43,916 nt of DNA, from NCBI GenBank assembly GCA_030591505.1, contig JAUVAY010000003.1, positions 1-43,916 of the forward strand, given 5' to 3'. Shown one piece after another: positions 33,383-40,252 of the stretch (positions within the stretch are counted from its first letter, which is position 1; each line of letters begins with the position of its first letter). The DNA is from Flavobacteriales bacterium (GTDB lineage Bacteria; Bacteroidota; Bacteroidia; Flavobacteriales_D; JAHECK01). The position numbers and the translations under genes are program-made. The notes under the pieces are model-generated. The model worked only from the letters and a program-made list of their open reading frames with translations, was not told the DNA's origin and made no database searches.

Positions 33383-33979
33383 ATGAAGTCGAGAATATAC
33401 TTGACGCTTTTAAGGACTCTGACAACCTTTACTTTGAGTAATTATGAAAATATTGGTTTTAGGAACCTTAATGCACTAAAAGAAAACGGAATCAGGATCA
33501 AAGAAGCAGAACTAGGGATTAAATTCGAGGATATAACGAAATCGGTCTTCACTCAATTGGGCTTCAATGTAGATGAGCAGTTGAGAAAGAAATTTAACAC
33601 AAAAAAAGACAAAGTAGATATCCTTCTAAATCTTGGAAATGAGCAAGTGATTATTGTTGAATGCAAAACTCAGAAAGAGAGTGGATACAATAAATACAGC
33701 TCTGTTTCAAGGCAAATAAGGTCATATCGGGACTTAGTGAAGGTTAATGATTATACAGTTGTTAAATCCCTTCTTGTAGCGCCTGATTTTAGCCAAGGGT
33801 TCATTGAAGATACCGATAATGATTATGAACTTGGGTTATCACTTATAACTGCATCTTCTTTAAATAATATCTTAAAGGCTTTTAAAGAGTCAAAAAAGCA
33901 TAAGCAATTTCCATATAAACTTCTTTTAAGAGATGTTGAGATAAATGAGGATAGGATTATTAAAGCGATTAGGAAATAG
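33383..33979 (+). CDS. PD-(D/E)XK nuclease-domain protein, possibly truncated
   Basis: A 198-aa protein. After an unusual N-terminus it has KFEDITKSVFTQLGFNVDE followed by a PD-(D/E)XK core: Asp79 in KVDILLNL and Glu93-Cys-Lys95 in IIVECKTQ, then SVSRQIRSYRDLV. This is the Mrr-like/restriction-nuclease fold. The first 30 residues (MKSRIYLTLLRTLTTFTLSN) look unlike the rest, and the conserved part reads like the C-terminal domain of a longer protein, so the gene may have lost its N-terminal half. It is followed 7 bp later by the broken PH-SHOCT gene. Substrate unknown. Confidence 0.72.
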   Translation: MKSRIYLTLLRTLTTFTLSNYENIGFRNLNALKENGIRIKEAELGIKFEDITKSVFTQLGFNVDEQLRKKFNTKKDKVDILLNLGNEQVIIVECKTQKESGYNKYSSVSRQIRSYRDLVKVNDYTVVKSLLVAPDFSQGFIEDTDNDYELGLSLITASSLNNILKAFKESKKHKQFPYKLLLRDVEINEDRIIKAIRK

Positions 33980-33986
33980 GCTGATT

Positions 33987-34577
33987 ATGATGGAAAATGA
34001 AATTGAAGAAATCAAAAAGTATTTAAATGAAGATCAAGATCCGAAGGTAATAAAGAAAATGTTGCCAAAGATTAAAAACCTACTTACATCAAATGAAATA
34101 ATTGAATACATAGCTGTTCAAAAAAAGCCAGTAGTTACACTCTCTCCTGATTGTGTGGCACTAACAAATAAGAGAGTCATATTTATCTCTCCCAAATCTT
34201 TTGGACTTACAATGGACTTCAAAGACTTCCAATGGAAAAACGTTAAAGATTGCCATGTAAGTGAAGGCTTGATGGGTAGTACTTTCAGCACTTTATCTGT
34301 TCTGAATAATAAAGTTGTTGTTAGTTACCTTCCAAAAAATCAAGCAAGAATCCTTTATAGGTTTACTCAGGAAAGAGAAGAGGAAATGTCTGAATACCGA
34401 AGATAAAGAGAGATGGAAGAAGCTAGGGCTGGTGCAGGTGGCTTTATCATGCAGACTCCAAACAAAGAAACTGATCCTCTTGAGAGCTTGCAAAAGCTTA
34501 AAGGATTATTTGATAGCAATCTTATTACTCAGGAAGAATACGACAAGAAGAAATCTGAGATTCTAACTAAACTATAA
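33987..34577 (+). pseudogene. PH-domain + SHOCT gene split by an in-frame TAA
   Basis: The 5' part (33987-34406, 139 aa) is a bacterial PH-like domain: IEYIAVQKKPVVTLSPDCVALTNKRVIFISP, FKDFQWKNVKDC, ending EREEEMSEYRR. A TAA at 34404-34406 is followed in the same frame, without a gap, by REMEEARAGAGGF and a SHOCT domain LQKLKGLFDSNLITQEEYDKKKSEIL ending at 34577. PH-SHOCT proteins are normally a single chain, so this looks like one nonsense change (a CAA, Gln, would restore it). An ATG at 34413 might let the SHOCT part be made separately. I start at the ATG at 33987 rather than the track start at 33945. Confidence 0.8.
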
Positions 34578-34908
34578 TAGTATAAGCCTAAAATAGATGG
34601 TCCCGATATTTAATATTATAAAATAATTATGGCATTTAAGTTCTATAAATGGGATCAAGGATATACACAACATTAAAAATTTATTAATGTAGCAATTGAA
34701 TTCCTTTTACAATTTGGACAGATTTACTATATGTGTCCATATTATTGAGATATATGAACACAATGCTTTTTTTGTACCCAAAAATCCTCTCAAGCGAGCT
34801 TGGTTACTTCGTAATTAATCATTCGTAATTCGTAATTGAAAGGATTACTCCCTGCGGTCGTGATCCTTTAACGCTCTGAAATCTATCATAAAAACCCAAT
34901 GCTACGCA
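34578..34908. repeat. Intergenic region with a 40-bp direct repeat copy and TTCGTAATT repeats
   Basis: No gene is seen. At 34762-34803 is TTTTTTTGTACCCAAAAATC continuing CTCTCAAGCGAGCTTGG, a near-exact copy of 34909-34948. Between the copies are TTCGTAATT units (34807-34840), a GGATTACTCCCTGCGGTCG segment flanked by matching GGAT/ATCC ends and AATGC-TAC-GCATT. All of these resemble intergenic filler repeats of the phylum. Confidence 0.5.
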
Positions 34909-34912
34909 TTGC

Positions 34913-34972
34913 TTTTTTTGTACCCAAAAATCCCCTCAAGCGAGCTTGGAGGGGTTTTTGGGTACAAAAAAA
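34913..34972. repeat. 24-bp inverted repeat (GTACCCAAAAA arms)
   Basis: TTTTTTTGTACCCAAAAA-TCCCCTC pairs with GAGGGGTTTTTGGGTACAAAAAAA with a single bulge; the loop AAGCGAGCTTG itself contains AAGC/GCTT. With T runs on both strands it could act as a bidirectional terminator, in addition to the one beside it. Its left arm is the second copy of the direct repeat at 34762. Confidence 0.7.
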
Positions 34973-34996
34973 CCCTGAGGTTCCCTCAGGGTTTTT
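34968..34996 (-). terminator. Terminator of the tRNA-Arg gene
   Basis: AAAAACCCTGAGG and CCTCAGGGTTTTT form a perfect 13-bp stem around a 3-nt loop, 10 bp downstream of the tRNA-Arg 3' end on the minus strand. The A run on the plus strand becomes the U tract of the minus transcript. Confidence 0.85.
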
Positions 34997-35006
34997 ATCA
35001 CTTTAG

Positions 35007-35080
35007 TGAGCCCGAAAGGATTCGAACCTTTGACCGCCTCCTTAGAAGGGAGGTGCTCTATCCAGCTGAGCTACGAGCCC
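35007..35080 (-). tRNA. tRNA-Arg (anticodon UCU)
   Basis: On the minus strand GGGCTCGTAGCTCAGCTGG begins a standard tRNA. The acceptor pairs with CGGGCTC (two G-U pairs); the D stem is GCTC/GAGC, the anticodon stem CCTCC/GGAGG encloses CTTCTAA with anticodon TCT, and the T arm is AAAGG-TTCGAAT-CCTTT, with discriminator A. It reads AGA and by wobble AGG codons. No CCA is encoded after the discriminator, so the Cca enzyme at 40253 must add it. Confidence 0.95.
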
Positions 35081-35117
35081 TCAGTAAATTTCTAGTTTGA
35101 TAAATATAATATCAATC

Positions 35118-35152
35118 AAAAAAAAAGTCAACGCTGAGTTGACTTTTTTTTT
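35118..35152 (-). terminator. Terminator between tRNA-Pro and tRNA-Arg
   Basis: AGTCAAC-GCTGA-GTTGACT is flanked by nine A on the left and nine T on the right, so the full stem reaches 15 bp. On the minus strand it lies directly after tRNA-Pro, separating it from tRNA-Arg. Confidence 0.85.
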
Positions 35153-35153
35153 G

Positions 35154-35228
35154 TCGGGGTGGCAGGATTCGAACCTGCGACCTCCTGCTCCCAAAGCAGG
35201 CGCGATAACCGGGCTACGCTACACCCCG
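35154..35228 (-). tRNA. tRNA-Pro (anticodon UGG)
   Basis: On the minus strand CGGGGTGTAGCGTAGCCCGG begins a tRNA whose acceptor is perfectly paired with CACCCCG. The anticodon stem CCTGC/GCAGG encloses TTTGGGA, anticodon TGG, and the T arm is GCAGG-TTCGAAT-CCTGC. It reads CCN proline codons through the modified U. The discriminator is A and CCA is not encoded. Confidence 0.95.
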
Positions 35229-35304
35229 AATGAAGTTCACTTAAGACCAATGAAATCATCGAACTTTCTCAAATTCAATATGACCATTTTTAACTACTTA
35301 AAGA

Positions 35305-35333
35305 ACAAAAAACCGCTCTCCTAAAAGAGCGGT
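35305..35333 (-). terminator. Terminator of the lipoprotein gene at 35377
   Basis: ACCGCTCT and AGAGCGGT form an 8-bp stem with a 6-nt loop. On the minus strand it is followed by TTTTTTG, about 40 bp after the stop of the lipoprotein gene. Confidence 0.8.
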
Positions 35334-35376
35334 GCAAAAGTATCATTAAAATTTATTCCCCCAAACAATTTTTTAA

Positions 35377-36201
35377 TTAAATCAAAGAAGATCTAATCTT
35401 TCCAATTTCGTCGTTTAAAGCCTTAATATCTTCAAGGTTTAATTTGCTCTTTTCTGTGATTTTTTTAACTATCGGTTCTAAAGTCTTATAATCTTCATAA
35501 ATCTTCTTCGCATCTGCATCATCACCAAAAACATTTAACATCTTCAATACTGATTCGTAATTATAAACCAATACCCAGAAGTCTGAAAGATCTACAGGGT
35601 TGATCTCATGATCAAGAATGATCTTACTCGTTAAATAAACACTTTCTATCCAACCTCCAGATATCATAAATGTACCCATCAATGCACGCTCTTCACTATA
35701 CATTTGATCCTCCGCATTTCTAAAGGCCTTAGAAATTAAATTCGACTTCTCTATTAGGTTTAAAGTATCAGCCGTTGAAACGATCTTCTCAAAAGATTCT
35801 TTGTCGAATGCACTCTCAATCCCTAACGAAGATGATAATTTAGATATAGCTTCAACCGTTTTTCTAGCATCTTCTGTTTGCTCAAAAACCGTAAGATAAT
35901 TAAGGTCTGCACCATAAATACCCATATTCACGCTTTTATCAAAGCTACTACTGTACTTCGATGCATTACTAGCTGAATTCACTAGAGATTTATTATATTC
36001 TCCACCTCTCGACTTTAATAACAGGTAAAATCCGCTTGTTTCTTTAATGTTTCCACGAATGGTTAAGGTCTGTCTTGTATAATCTACTGATAAAGAATCA
36101 GAACGATCATAATCATAGGTTTTACCAACCTCATCTTCGCCACCACAAGACGTTAAAATTAGTGCCACACCAGATGCTAATGTGAAAAATATATTCTTCA
36201 T
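35377..36201 (-). CDS. Helical lipoprotein of unknown function
   Basis: A 274-aa lipoprotein with signal and lipobox LTSC (Cys19), followed by GGEDEVG, an acidic start similar to surface-lipoprotein signals of the phylum. The mature protein is mostly helical (KSLVNSASNASKYSSSFDKS, ARKTVEAISKLSSSLG, LMGTFMISGGWIESVYLTSK). The repeated Ala/Ser/Lys helices suggest a bundle. I recognise no family with certainty. It is monocistronic, with its own promoter box and terminator. Confidence 0.7.
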   Translation of the reverse strand: MKNIFFTLASGVALILTSCGGEDEVGKTYDYDRSDSLSVDYTRQTLTIRGNIKETSGFYLLLKSRGGEYNKSLVNSASNASKYSSSFDKSVNMGIYGADLNYLTVFEQTEDARKTVEAISKLSSSLGIESAFDKESFEKIVSTADTLNLIEKSNLISKAFRNAEDQMYSEERALMGTFMISGGWIESVYLTSKIILDHEINPVDLSDFWVLVYNYESVLKMLNVFGDDADAKKIYEDYKTLEPIVKKITEKSKLNLEDIKALNDEIGKIRSSLI

Positions 36202-36223
36202 AACTATAGTTTGTATTTACTGT

Positions 36224-36231
36224 CAAAATTA
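36224..36231 (-). promoter_or_regulatory. -7 promoter box TAATTTTG of the lipoprotein gene
   Basis: On the minus strand TAATTTTG matches TAnnTTTG and lies 22 bp upstream of the lipoprotein ATG. No convincing -33 box was found. Confidence 0.45.
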
Positions 36232-36293
36232 ATTTAATTTCAATTAATTTAAGTTTCCTAAGCAAAACTTACAAATATTAAATGTTCATAAAC

Positions 36294-36301
36294 TATATTT
36301 G
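36294..36301 (+). promoter_or_regulatory. -7 promoter box TATATTTG of pyrR-pyrB
   Basis: TATATTTG matches TAnnTTTG, 17 bp upstream of the pyrR ATG. The expected leader is about 12-14 nt, too short for the anti-terminator/terminator switch that PyrR controls in Bacillus, so any PyrR control here would have to work another way. Confidence 0.5.
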
Positions 36302-36318
36302 CGCAACTTAAGATATTG

Positions 36319-36864
36319 ATGACTTCAAATATCATACTCGATCCCATCCAATTTCATCTAACGGTTTCTCGTCTTTGCTATGAGTTGATCGAAAATCACG
36401 ACGACTTCAGTGAGTCTGTTATTATCGGTCTCCAACCAAGAGGAATCTACTTAGTAAAACGAATTAAATCTGAATTAAACAGAATACTTGGTGAAGTTGA
36501 TATTCCTGTCGGAACGCTTGATATTACTTTCTATCGTGATGACTTTAGAAGAAGGGATATTCCTATTGCCGCTAATAAAACAGAAATCGATTTTATCATC
36601 GAAGACAAGAATGTAATCCTTGTCGACGATGTATTTTATACAGGAAGAAGCCTGCGGGCAGGACTCGATGCAATGCTTGCTTTTGGTCGGCCAAAACAAG
36701 TAGAGATGCTGACTTTAATAGAGCGGAAATACAGTCGCCATTTTCCACTTCAACCTGACTACATTGGACGATCGGTAGATTCTTTATCTTCTCAGCGTGT
36801 GGAAGTTGAATGGAAAGAATTAAACGGAAAAGATTTGGTTAAACTTTATACAATTGACGCATAA
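36319..36864 (+). CDS. pyrR: Bifunctional pyr regulator / uracil phosphoribosyltransferase PyrR
   Basis: About 181 aa from ATG 36319 (the track adds a TTG codon). SVIIGLQPRGIYLVKRIKSE and KNVILVDDVFYTGRSLRAGLDAM, the PRPP-binding motif near residue 96-110, identify a type I phosphoribosyltransferase of the PyrR kind; VGTLDITFYRDD is the PyrR-specific segment. PyrR can convert uracil to UMP and binds pyr mRNA in Gram-positives. It stands directly before pyrB (1-bp gap), the usual Bacteroidota arrangement. RNA-binding function is not certain here because the leader is short. Confidence 0.93.
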   Translation: MTSNIILDPIQFHLTVSRLCYELIENHDDFSESVIIGLQPRGIYLVKRIKSELNRILGEVDIPVGTLDITFYRDDFRRRDIPIAANKTEIDFIIEDKNVILVDDVFYTGRSLRAGLDAMLAFGRPKQVEMLTLIERKYSRHFPLQPDYIGRSVDSLSSQRVEVEWKELNGKDLVKLYTIDA

Positions 36865-36865
36865 G

Positions 36866-37798
36866 ATGAGTGAGTTGAGCGTAGATCATTTACTAGGAAT
36901 AAAACAGATCACCAAAGAGGATATTGAACTTATATTCAAAACAACCGATCATTTTAAAGATGTGATCAACCGACCTATTAAAAAGGTTCCTTCTTTACGT
37001 GATATTACCATTGCCAACCTCTTTTTCGAAAACTCTACACGAACACGAATTTCATTCGAATTAGCAGAAAAAAGACTTTCTGCTGACATTATCAACTTTT
37101 CTGCATCCTCCAGCTCTGTAAAGAAAGGAGAAACTCTGATCGACACGGTGAATAACATCCTTTCGATGAAAGTGGATATGATAGTAATGAGGCACCCAGA
37201 ACCTGGAGCAGCTGTCTTTCTCTCAAAACATATCAATAGTAGAATAATAAATGCAGGCGATGGCACCCATGAACATCCAACACAGGCTTTGCTCGATTCC
37301 TATTCAATTCGAGAAAAACTAGGAGATGTAAAAGGGAAAAAAGTTCTTATCGTAGGCGATATTATTCACTCCAGAGTGGCACTATCAAATATCTACGCAC
37401 TTAATATGCAAGGTGCGAAAGTTTGTGTTTGCGGACCTCCTACACTTATCCCAAAGCACATTAAAGAATTGGGAGTTGAAGTAGAATACGATCTAAAAAA
37501 AGGATTGGAATGGTGCGACGTCGCAATGATGCTCCGAATCCAAATGGAAAGGCAAAATGAACGCTTATTTCCTTCCTTAAGAGAATATGCAATGCTCTAT
37601 GGATTAAACAAAGAACTCCTCGATTCAATAAAGAAAGAAATTATTGTAATGCATCCGGGTCCAATAAATAGAGGTGTGGAAATTACAAGTGATGTAGTCG
37701 ACAGCAAACACGCTATCATACTCGATCAAGTGGAAAATGGAGTGGCAATTCGTATGGCTATTTTATACCTACTTGCAAGTAAAATAGAAAGGGCTTGA
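36866..37798 (+). CDS. pyrB: Aspartate carbamoyltransferase catalytic chain
   Basis: PyrB joins carbamoyl phosphate and aspartate, the committed step of pyrimidine synthesis. About 310 aa from ATG 36866 (the track start is an upstream TTG). The carbamoyl-phosphate motif FENSTRTRISFE is near residue 52, with HPTQALLDS near 134 and VMHPGPINRGVE near 260. Length is that of the catalytic chain; no regulatory pyrI is next to it. It follows pyrR by 1 bp, so the two are coupled. Confidence 0.96.
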   Translation: MSELSVDHLLGIKQITKEDIELIFKTTDHFKDVINRPIKKVPSLRDITIANLFFENSTRTRISFELAEKRLSADIINFSASSSSVKKGETLIDTVNNILSMKVDMIVMRHPEPGAAVFLSKHINSRIINAGDGTHEHPTQALLDSYSIREKLGDVKGKKVLIVGDIIHSRVALSNIYALNMQGAKVCVCGPPTLIPKHIKELGVEVEYDLKKGLEWCDVAMMLRIQMERQNERLFPSLREYAMLYGLNKELLDSIKKEIIVMHPGPINRGVEITSDVVDSKHAIILDQVENGVAIRMAILYLLASKIERA

Positions 37799-37806
37799 TT
37801 TTTTTC

Positions 37807-37814
37807 TATTTTTG
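37807..37814 (+). promoter_or_regulatory. -7 promoter box TATTTTTG of the STAS-rnz operon
   Basis: TATTTTTG matches TAnnTTTG, 33 bp upstream of the STAS-protein ATG at 37848. It supports that ATG rather than the track start at 37812, which lies inside the box. Confidence 0.5.
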
Positions 37815-37847
37815 TTAGAATTAATTTCCTCAATAGAAAGAACAACT

Positions 37848-38219
37848 ATGAACTTTACGATCAGCAATAAAGAAAAACATCAATTGGTCACAAGCAACAT
37901 CGAGAATTTAAATTCGGTCGTTTCTACTGAATTGAAATCCGAGCTTGTCGTTACTGTTAAAGAAGGCAACAAGAATCTTATTCTTGACCTTTCGAAAACT
38001 GTGTATGCAGATTCATCTGGCCTTAGCGGAATTTTATTAGGGAATAGACTCTGCCGCGATGCAAATGGAACTTTTGTTCTTACAGGCTTGAACGAACATA
38101 TCAGTAAGCTTATTGAAATAGCTCAGTTAGATAGAGTTCTTAATATTACACCTACAGTACAAGAAGCTGTTGATTTGATCTTTATGGAAGAGATCGAACG
38201 GAATTTAGGCGAAGAATAA
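37848..38219 (+). CDS. STAS-domain protein (anti-sigma factor antagonist-like)
   Basis: About 123 aa from ATG 37848 (MNFTISNKEKHQLV). The STAS fold is clear: VVTVKEGNKNLILDLSKTVYADSSGLSGILLG with the serine in the DSSG loop that is phosphorylated in SpoIIAA-like proteins, then GTFVLTGLNEHISKLIEIAQLDRVLNI. No partner anti-sigma kinase is seen nearby. It is 1 bp upstream of ribonuclease Z, so they share an operon; this pairing recurs in Bacteroidota in my memory. Partner unknown. Confidence 0.85.
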   Translation: MNFTISNKEKHQLVTSNIENLNSVVSTELKSELVVTVKEGNKNLILDLSKTVYADSSGLSGILLGNRLCRDANGTFVLTGLNEHISKLIEIAQLDRVLNITPTVQEAVDLIFMEEIERNLGEE

Positions 38220-38220
38220 A

Positions 38221-39156
38221 ATGAGCCTCACCTTTGAACTTACAATTCTAGGTACCGGTTCAGCAACTCCAACATTACGAAGAAATCCAAGTGCGCAAGT
38301 ATTAAATGTACGCGAAAAGCTATATTTGATCGATTGCGGTGAAGGAACGCAGATCGCCTTGAGAAAGAATAAGATAAAGTTTCAAAGCATTGAGTGCGTC
38401 TTTATTTCTCACCTTCATGGTGATCATTATCTTGGACTTCAGGGTTTACTCTCTACTTTCGGGCTACTCGGACGACAAAAAGAGCTTCATATTTATTCTC
38501 CTCCTGGACTAGAGAAAATAACTCAACTGCAATTTGAACTTTCAGGATCTAAAGCTACCTACCCTATTCACTTCCATGAATTAACTATGGATGTCCATGA
38601 AAATATAGTTGAAAATGATCACTTAAATATTACCGCTTTTCCACTAAAACATAGGGTTCCTACCTATGGTTTTTTATTTAAAGAGAAAAAGAAATTAAGA
38701 CATATAAATGGGCGGGTTACAAAAGAACTCAGTATCCCTCATTATGCATTTGATAAATTAAAAAAGGGCGAAGATTTTATTCATCCAGAAAGCGGTGAGC
38801 TGTTTTCTTATAAAGCACTAACCCTTCCTGCCGATCCTTCTTTCTCTTATGCCTACTGCTCAGACACTGCTTATATGCAAAAACTGAAATCAATTATTAA
38901 AGGTGTGGATCTTCTTTATCATGAAAGTACATTTTTGCATAAAGATGTCATATTAGCTAGGAAAACCAAGCACTCTACCGCCCAACAAGCTGCTACTTTA
39001 GCTAAAGAAGCTGAAGTGAAAAAACTGCTTTTAGGTCATTATAGTTCAAGGTATCCATCTCTTAAACTACTACTTGAAGAAGCTAAATCAATTTTTGATA
39101 ATACAATACTTACTGATGACGGAGACGTGTTTAGTCTGTCAAAATCTGACATTTAG
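38221..39156 (+). CDS. rnz: Ribonuclease Z
   Basis: RNase Z cleaves the 3' trailer of tRNA precursors lacking CCA. The 311-aa metallo-beta-lactamase-fold protein has FISHLHGDHYLGLQGLL with the zinc ligands His64, His66, Asp68 and His69, GTGSATPT at the N-terminus, YCSDTAY for the bridging Asp, and HSTAQQAATLAKEA and LGHYSSRY for later ligands. Length is standard. The tRNA genes here lack encoded CCA, so an RNase Z and CCA-adding enzyme are both needed. Confidence 0.94.
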   Translation: MSLTFELTILGTGSATPTLRRNPSAQVLNVREKLYLIDCGEGTQIALRKNKIKFQSIECVFISHLHGDHYLGLQGLLSTFGLLGRQKELHIYSPPGLEKITQLQFELSGSKATYPIHFHELTMDVHENIVENDHLNITAFPLKHRVPTYGFLFKEKKKLRHINGRVTKELSIPHYAFDKLKKGEDFIHPESGELFSYKALTLPADPSFSYAYCSDTAYMQKLKSIIKGVDLLYHESTFLHKDVILARKTKHSTAQQAATLAKEAEVKKLLLGHYSSRYPSLKLLLEEAKSIFDNTILTDDGDVFSLSKSDI

Positions 39157-39377
39157 CTTTTTTTAAGATAAATCTTACATGAATTATTAAAAAAATCAAC
39201 GTTATTTGCCGCAATTATCAGAAGTAGGTAATAAGTTGCATGTTTTTTCTGTTAAAAATTTCAAAATAGCATGCAGTAGTTTAGTAAAGAAGTACTTAAA
39301 GAAGGGTTATGTAATATAACGCATTGTAGTAGTTCTTTCATTTATAGAGATTTGAATATAAAAAGAAACGATTAAAT

Positions 39378-39602
39378 ATGGGAAGACCATCAACAAAACC
39401 GGCGAAGCTAAAAGATGGTTACTATTTAGAACTTAGAAACAAAGGAGCTTCAAGCGGAATTAGAATCCAACGTGATACTAAAGAGCAAGTTGAATTTGCA
39501 ATTAAAGATTACCAGAAGACAAAAGAAGTGATTTTCTTAGGTCATGTTATCAATGGTAAATACGTTACAGAAAAGAAAGCGAAAAAAGCAAATAAAAAAT
39601 AA
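39378..39602 (+). CDS. Small conserved basic protein (74 aa)
   Basis: A 74-aa, lysine-rich protein (MGRPSTKPAKLKDGYYLELRNKGASSGIRI ... KKAKKANKK). GRPS with a run of basic residues and EVIFLGHVINGKYVTEK recurs in my memory as an uncharacterised Bacteroidota family. The charge suggests nucleic-acid binding, which is inference. It stands alone between ribonuclease Z and tsaC with a terminator 18 bp after its stop. Confidence 0.75.
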   Translation: MGRPSTKPAKLKDGYYLELRNKGASSGIRIQRDTKEQVEFAIKDYQKTKEVIFLGHVINGKYVTEKKAKKANKK

Positions 39603-39620
39603 TCAAATAGTATTTATTTG

Positions 39621-39652
39621 AACCCTGACATTTATGGTCAGGGTTTTTTTTT
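39621..39652 (+). terminator. Terminator after the small basic protein gene
   Basis: AACCCTGAC and GTCAGGGTT form a 9-bp stem with an ATTTATG loop and run into a long T tract. It closes the transcript of the 74-aa gene. Confidence 0.9.
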
Positions 39653-39664
39653 GAATAAATAAAA

Positions 39665-39672
39665 TATCTTTG
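39665..39672 (+). promoter_or_regulatory. -7 promoter box TATCTTTG of tsaC
   Basis: TATCTTTG matches TAnnTTTG. It overlaps the TTG codon used as start in the ORF track, so that TTG would not be in the mRNA; the GTG at 39688 is the first usable start downstream. Confidence 0.5.
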
Positions 39673-39687
39673 CTAAAATTTCCAGGC

Positions 39688-40248
39688 GTGCATTCAGATC
39701 TCTCGACTATCATTGATACCCTCAAAAATGCAGGGACAATCGTATATCCAACAGATACTATCTGGGGTCTAGGTTGTGATGCTAGGAATGAAGAAGCGGT
39801 GGCAAAGATCTTCTCCATAAAAAAAAGGAAGAAGAATTCGCCCCTTATCGTACTCCTACACGACGAAAATCAACTTTTTGATTATGTAAAAGAAATTCCG
39901 GATGTAGCTTTCGATCTAATAGAGCTAAGTACAAACCCCTTGACCATCATTTTTGAAAATGGAAAAAATGTAGCGCCAAGTATTTTAGGAGATGATGGAT
40001 CGATCGCTATTAGATTATGTACGGATGCTTCCTGCCTTCAACTTTTAAGAAAATGGAGAAAACCTTTGGTTTCAACTTCTGTTAATATTAGTGGTGAAAC
40101 AGCGGCACTTTCTTTAAATGATATAAGCCCGGAGATCTTAGATAAGGTTGATGCGATTTATAATGCTGACTATATTATAAACGCTAGCAGCCCTTCTCAA
40201 ATTATTAAGCTCGACGCAAACGGTAGCGTTTCAATTATTCGCAAATAG
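39688..40248 (+). CDS. L-threonylcarbamoyladenylate synthase (TsaC/Sua5 family)
   Basis: The family makes threonylcarbamoyl-AMP from threonine, bicarbonate and ATP, the first step of t6A37 tRNA modification. About 186 aa from the GTG at 39688. GTIVYPTDTIWGLGCDARNEEAV is the YrdC hallmark near the N-terminus; IKKRKKNSPLIVLL and SIAIRLCTDASCLQLLRKWRKPLVSTSVNISGE complete the ATP/threonine site. It is of the short TsaC type with no C-terminal Sua5 extension. It precedes cca by 4 bp. Confidence 0.92.
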   Translation: MHSDLSTIIDTLKNAGTIVYPTDTIWGLGCDARNEEAVAKIFSIKKRKKNSPLIVLLHDENQLFDYVKEIPDVAFDLIELSTNPLTIIFENGKNVAPSILGDDGSIAIRLCTDASCLQLLRKWRKPLVSTSVNISGETAALSLNDISPEILDKVDAIYNADYIINASSPSQIIKLDANGSVSIIRK

Positions 40249-40252
40249 CATA

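Noticed and set aside
34315-34566. 83-aa ORF in the +1 frame across the broken PH-SHOCT gene
   Set aside because: The real coding frame continues in frame across the TAA into a recognisable SHOCT domain; this ORF is a shadow and no frameshift is needed.
34909-35324. ORFs 34909-35100 and 35097-35324 on the plus strand
   Set aside because: They run antisense through the tRNA-Arg and tRNA-Pro genes; peptides such as SEPERIRTFDRLL and GWQDSNLRPPAPK are the familiar false translations of tRNA complements.
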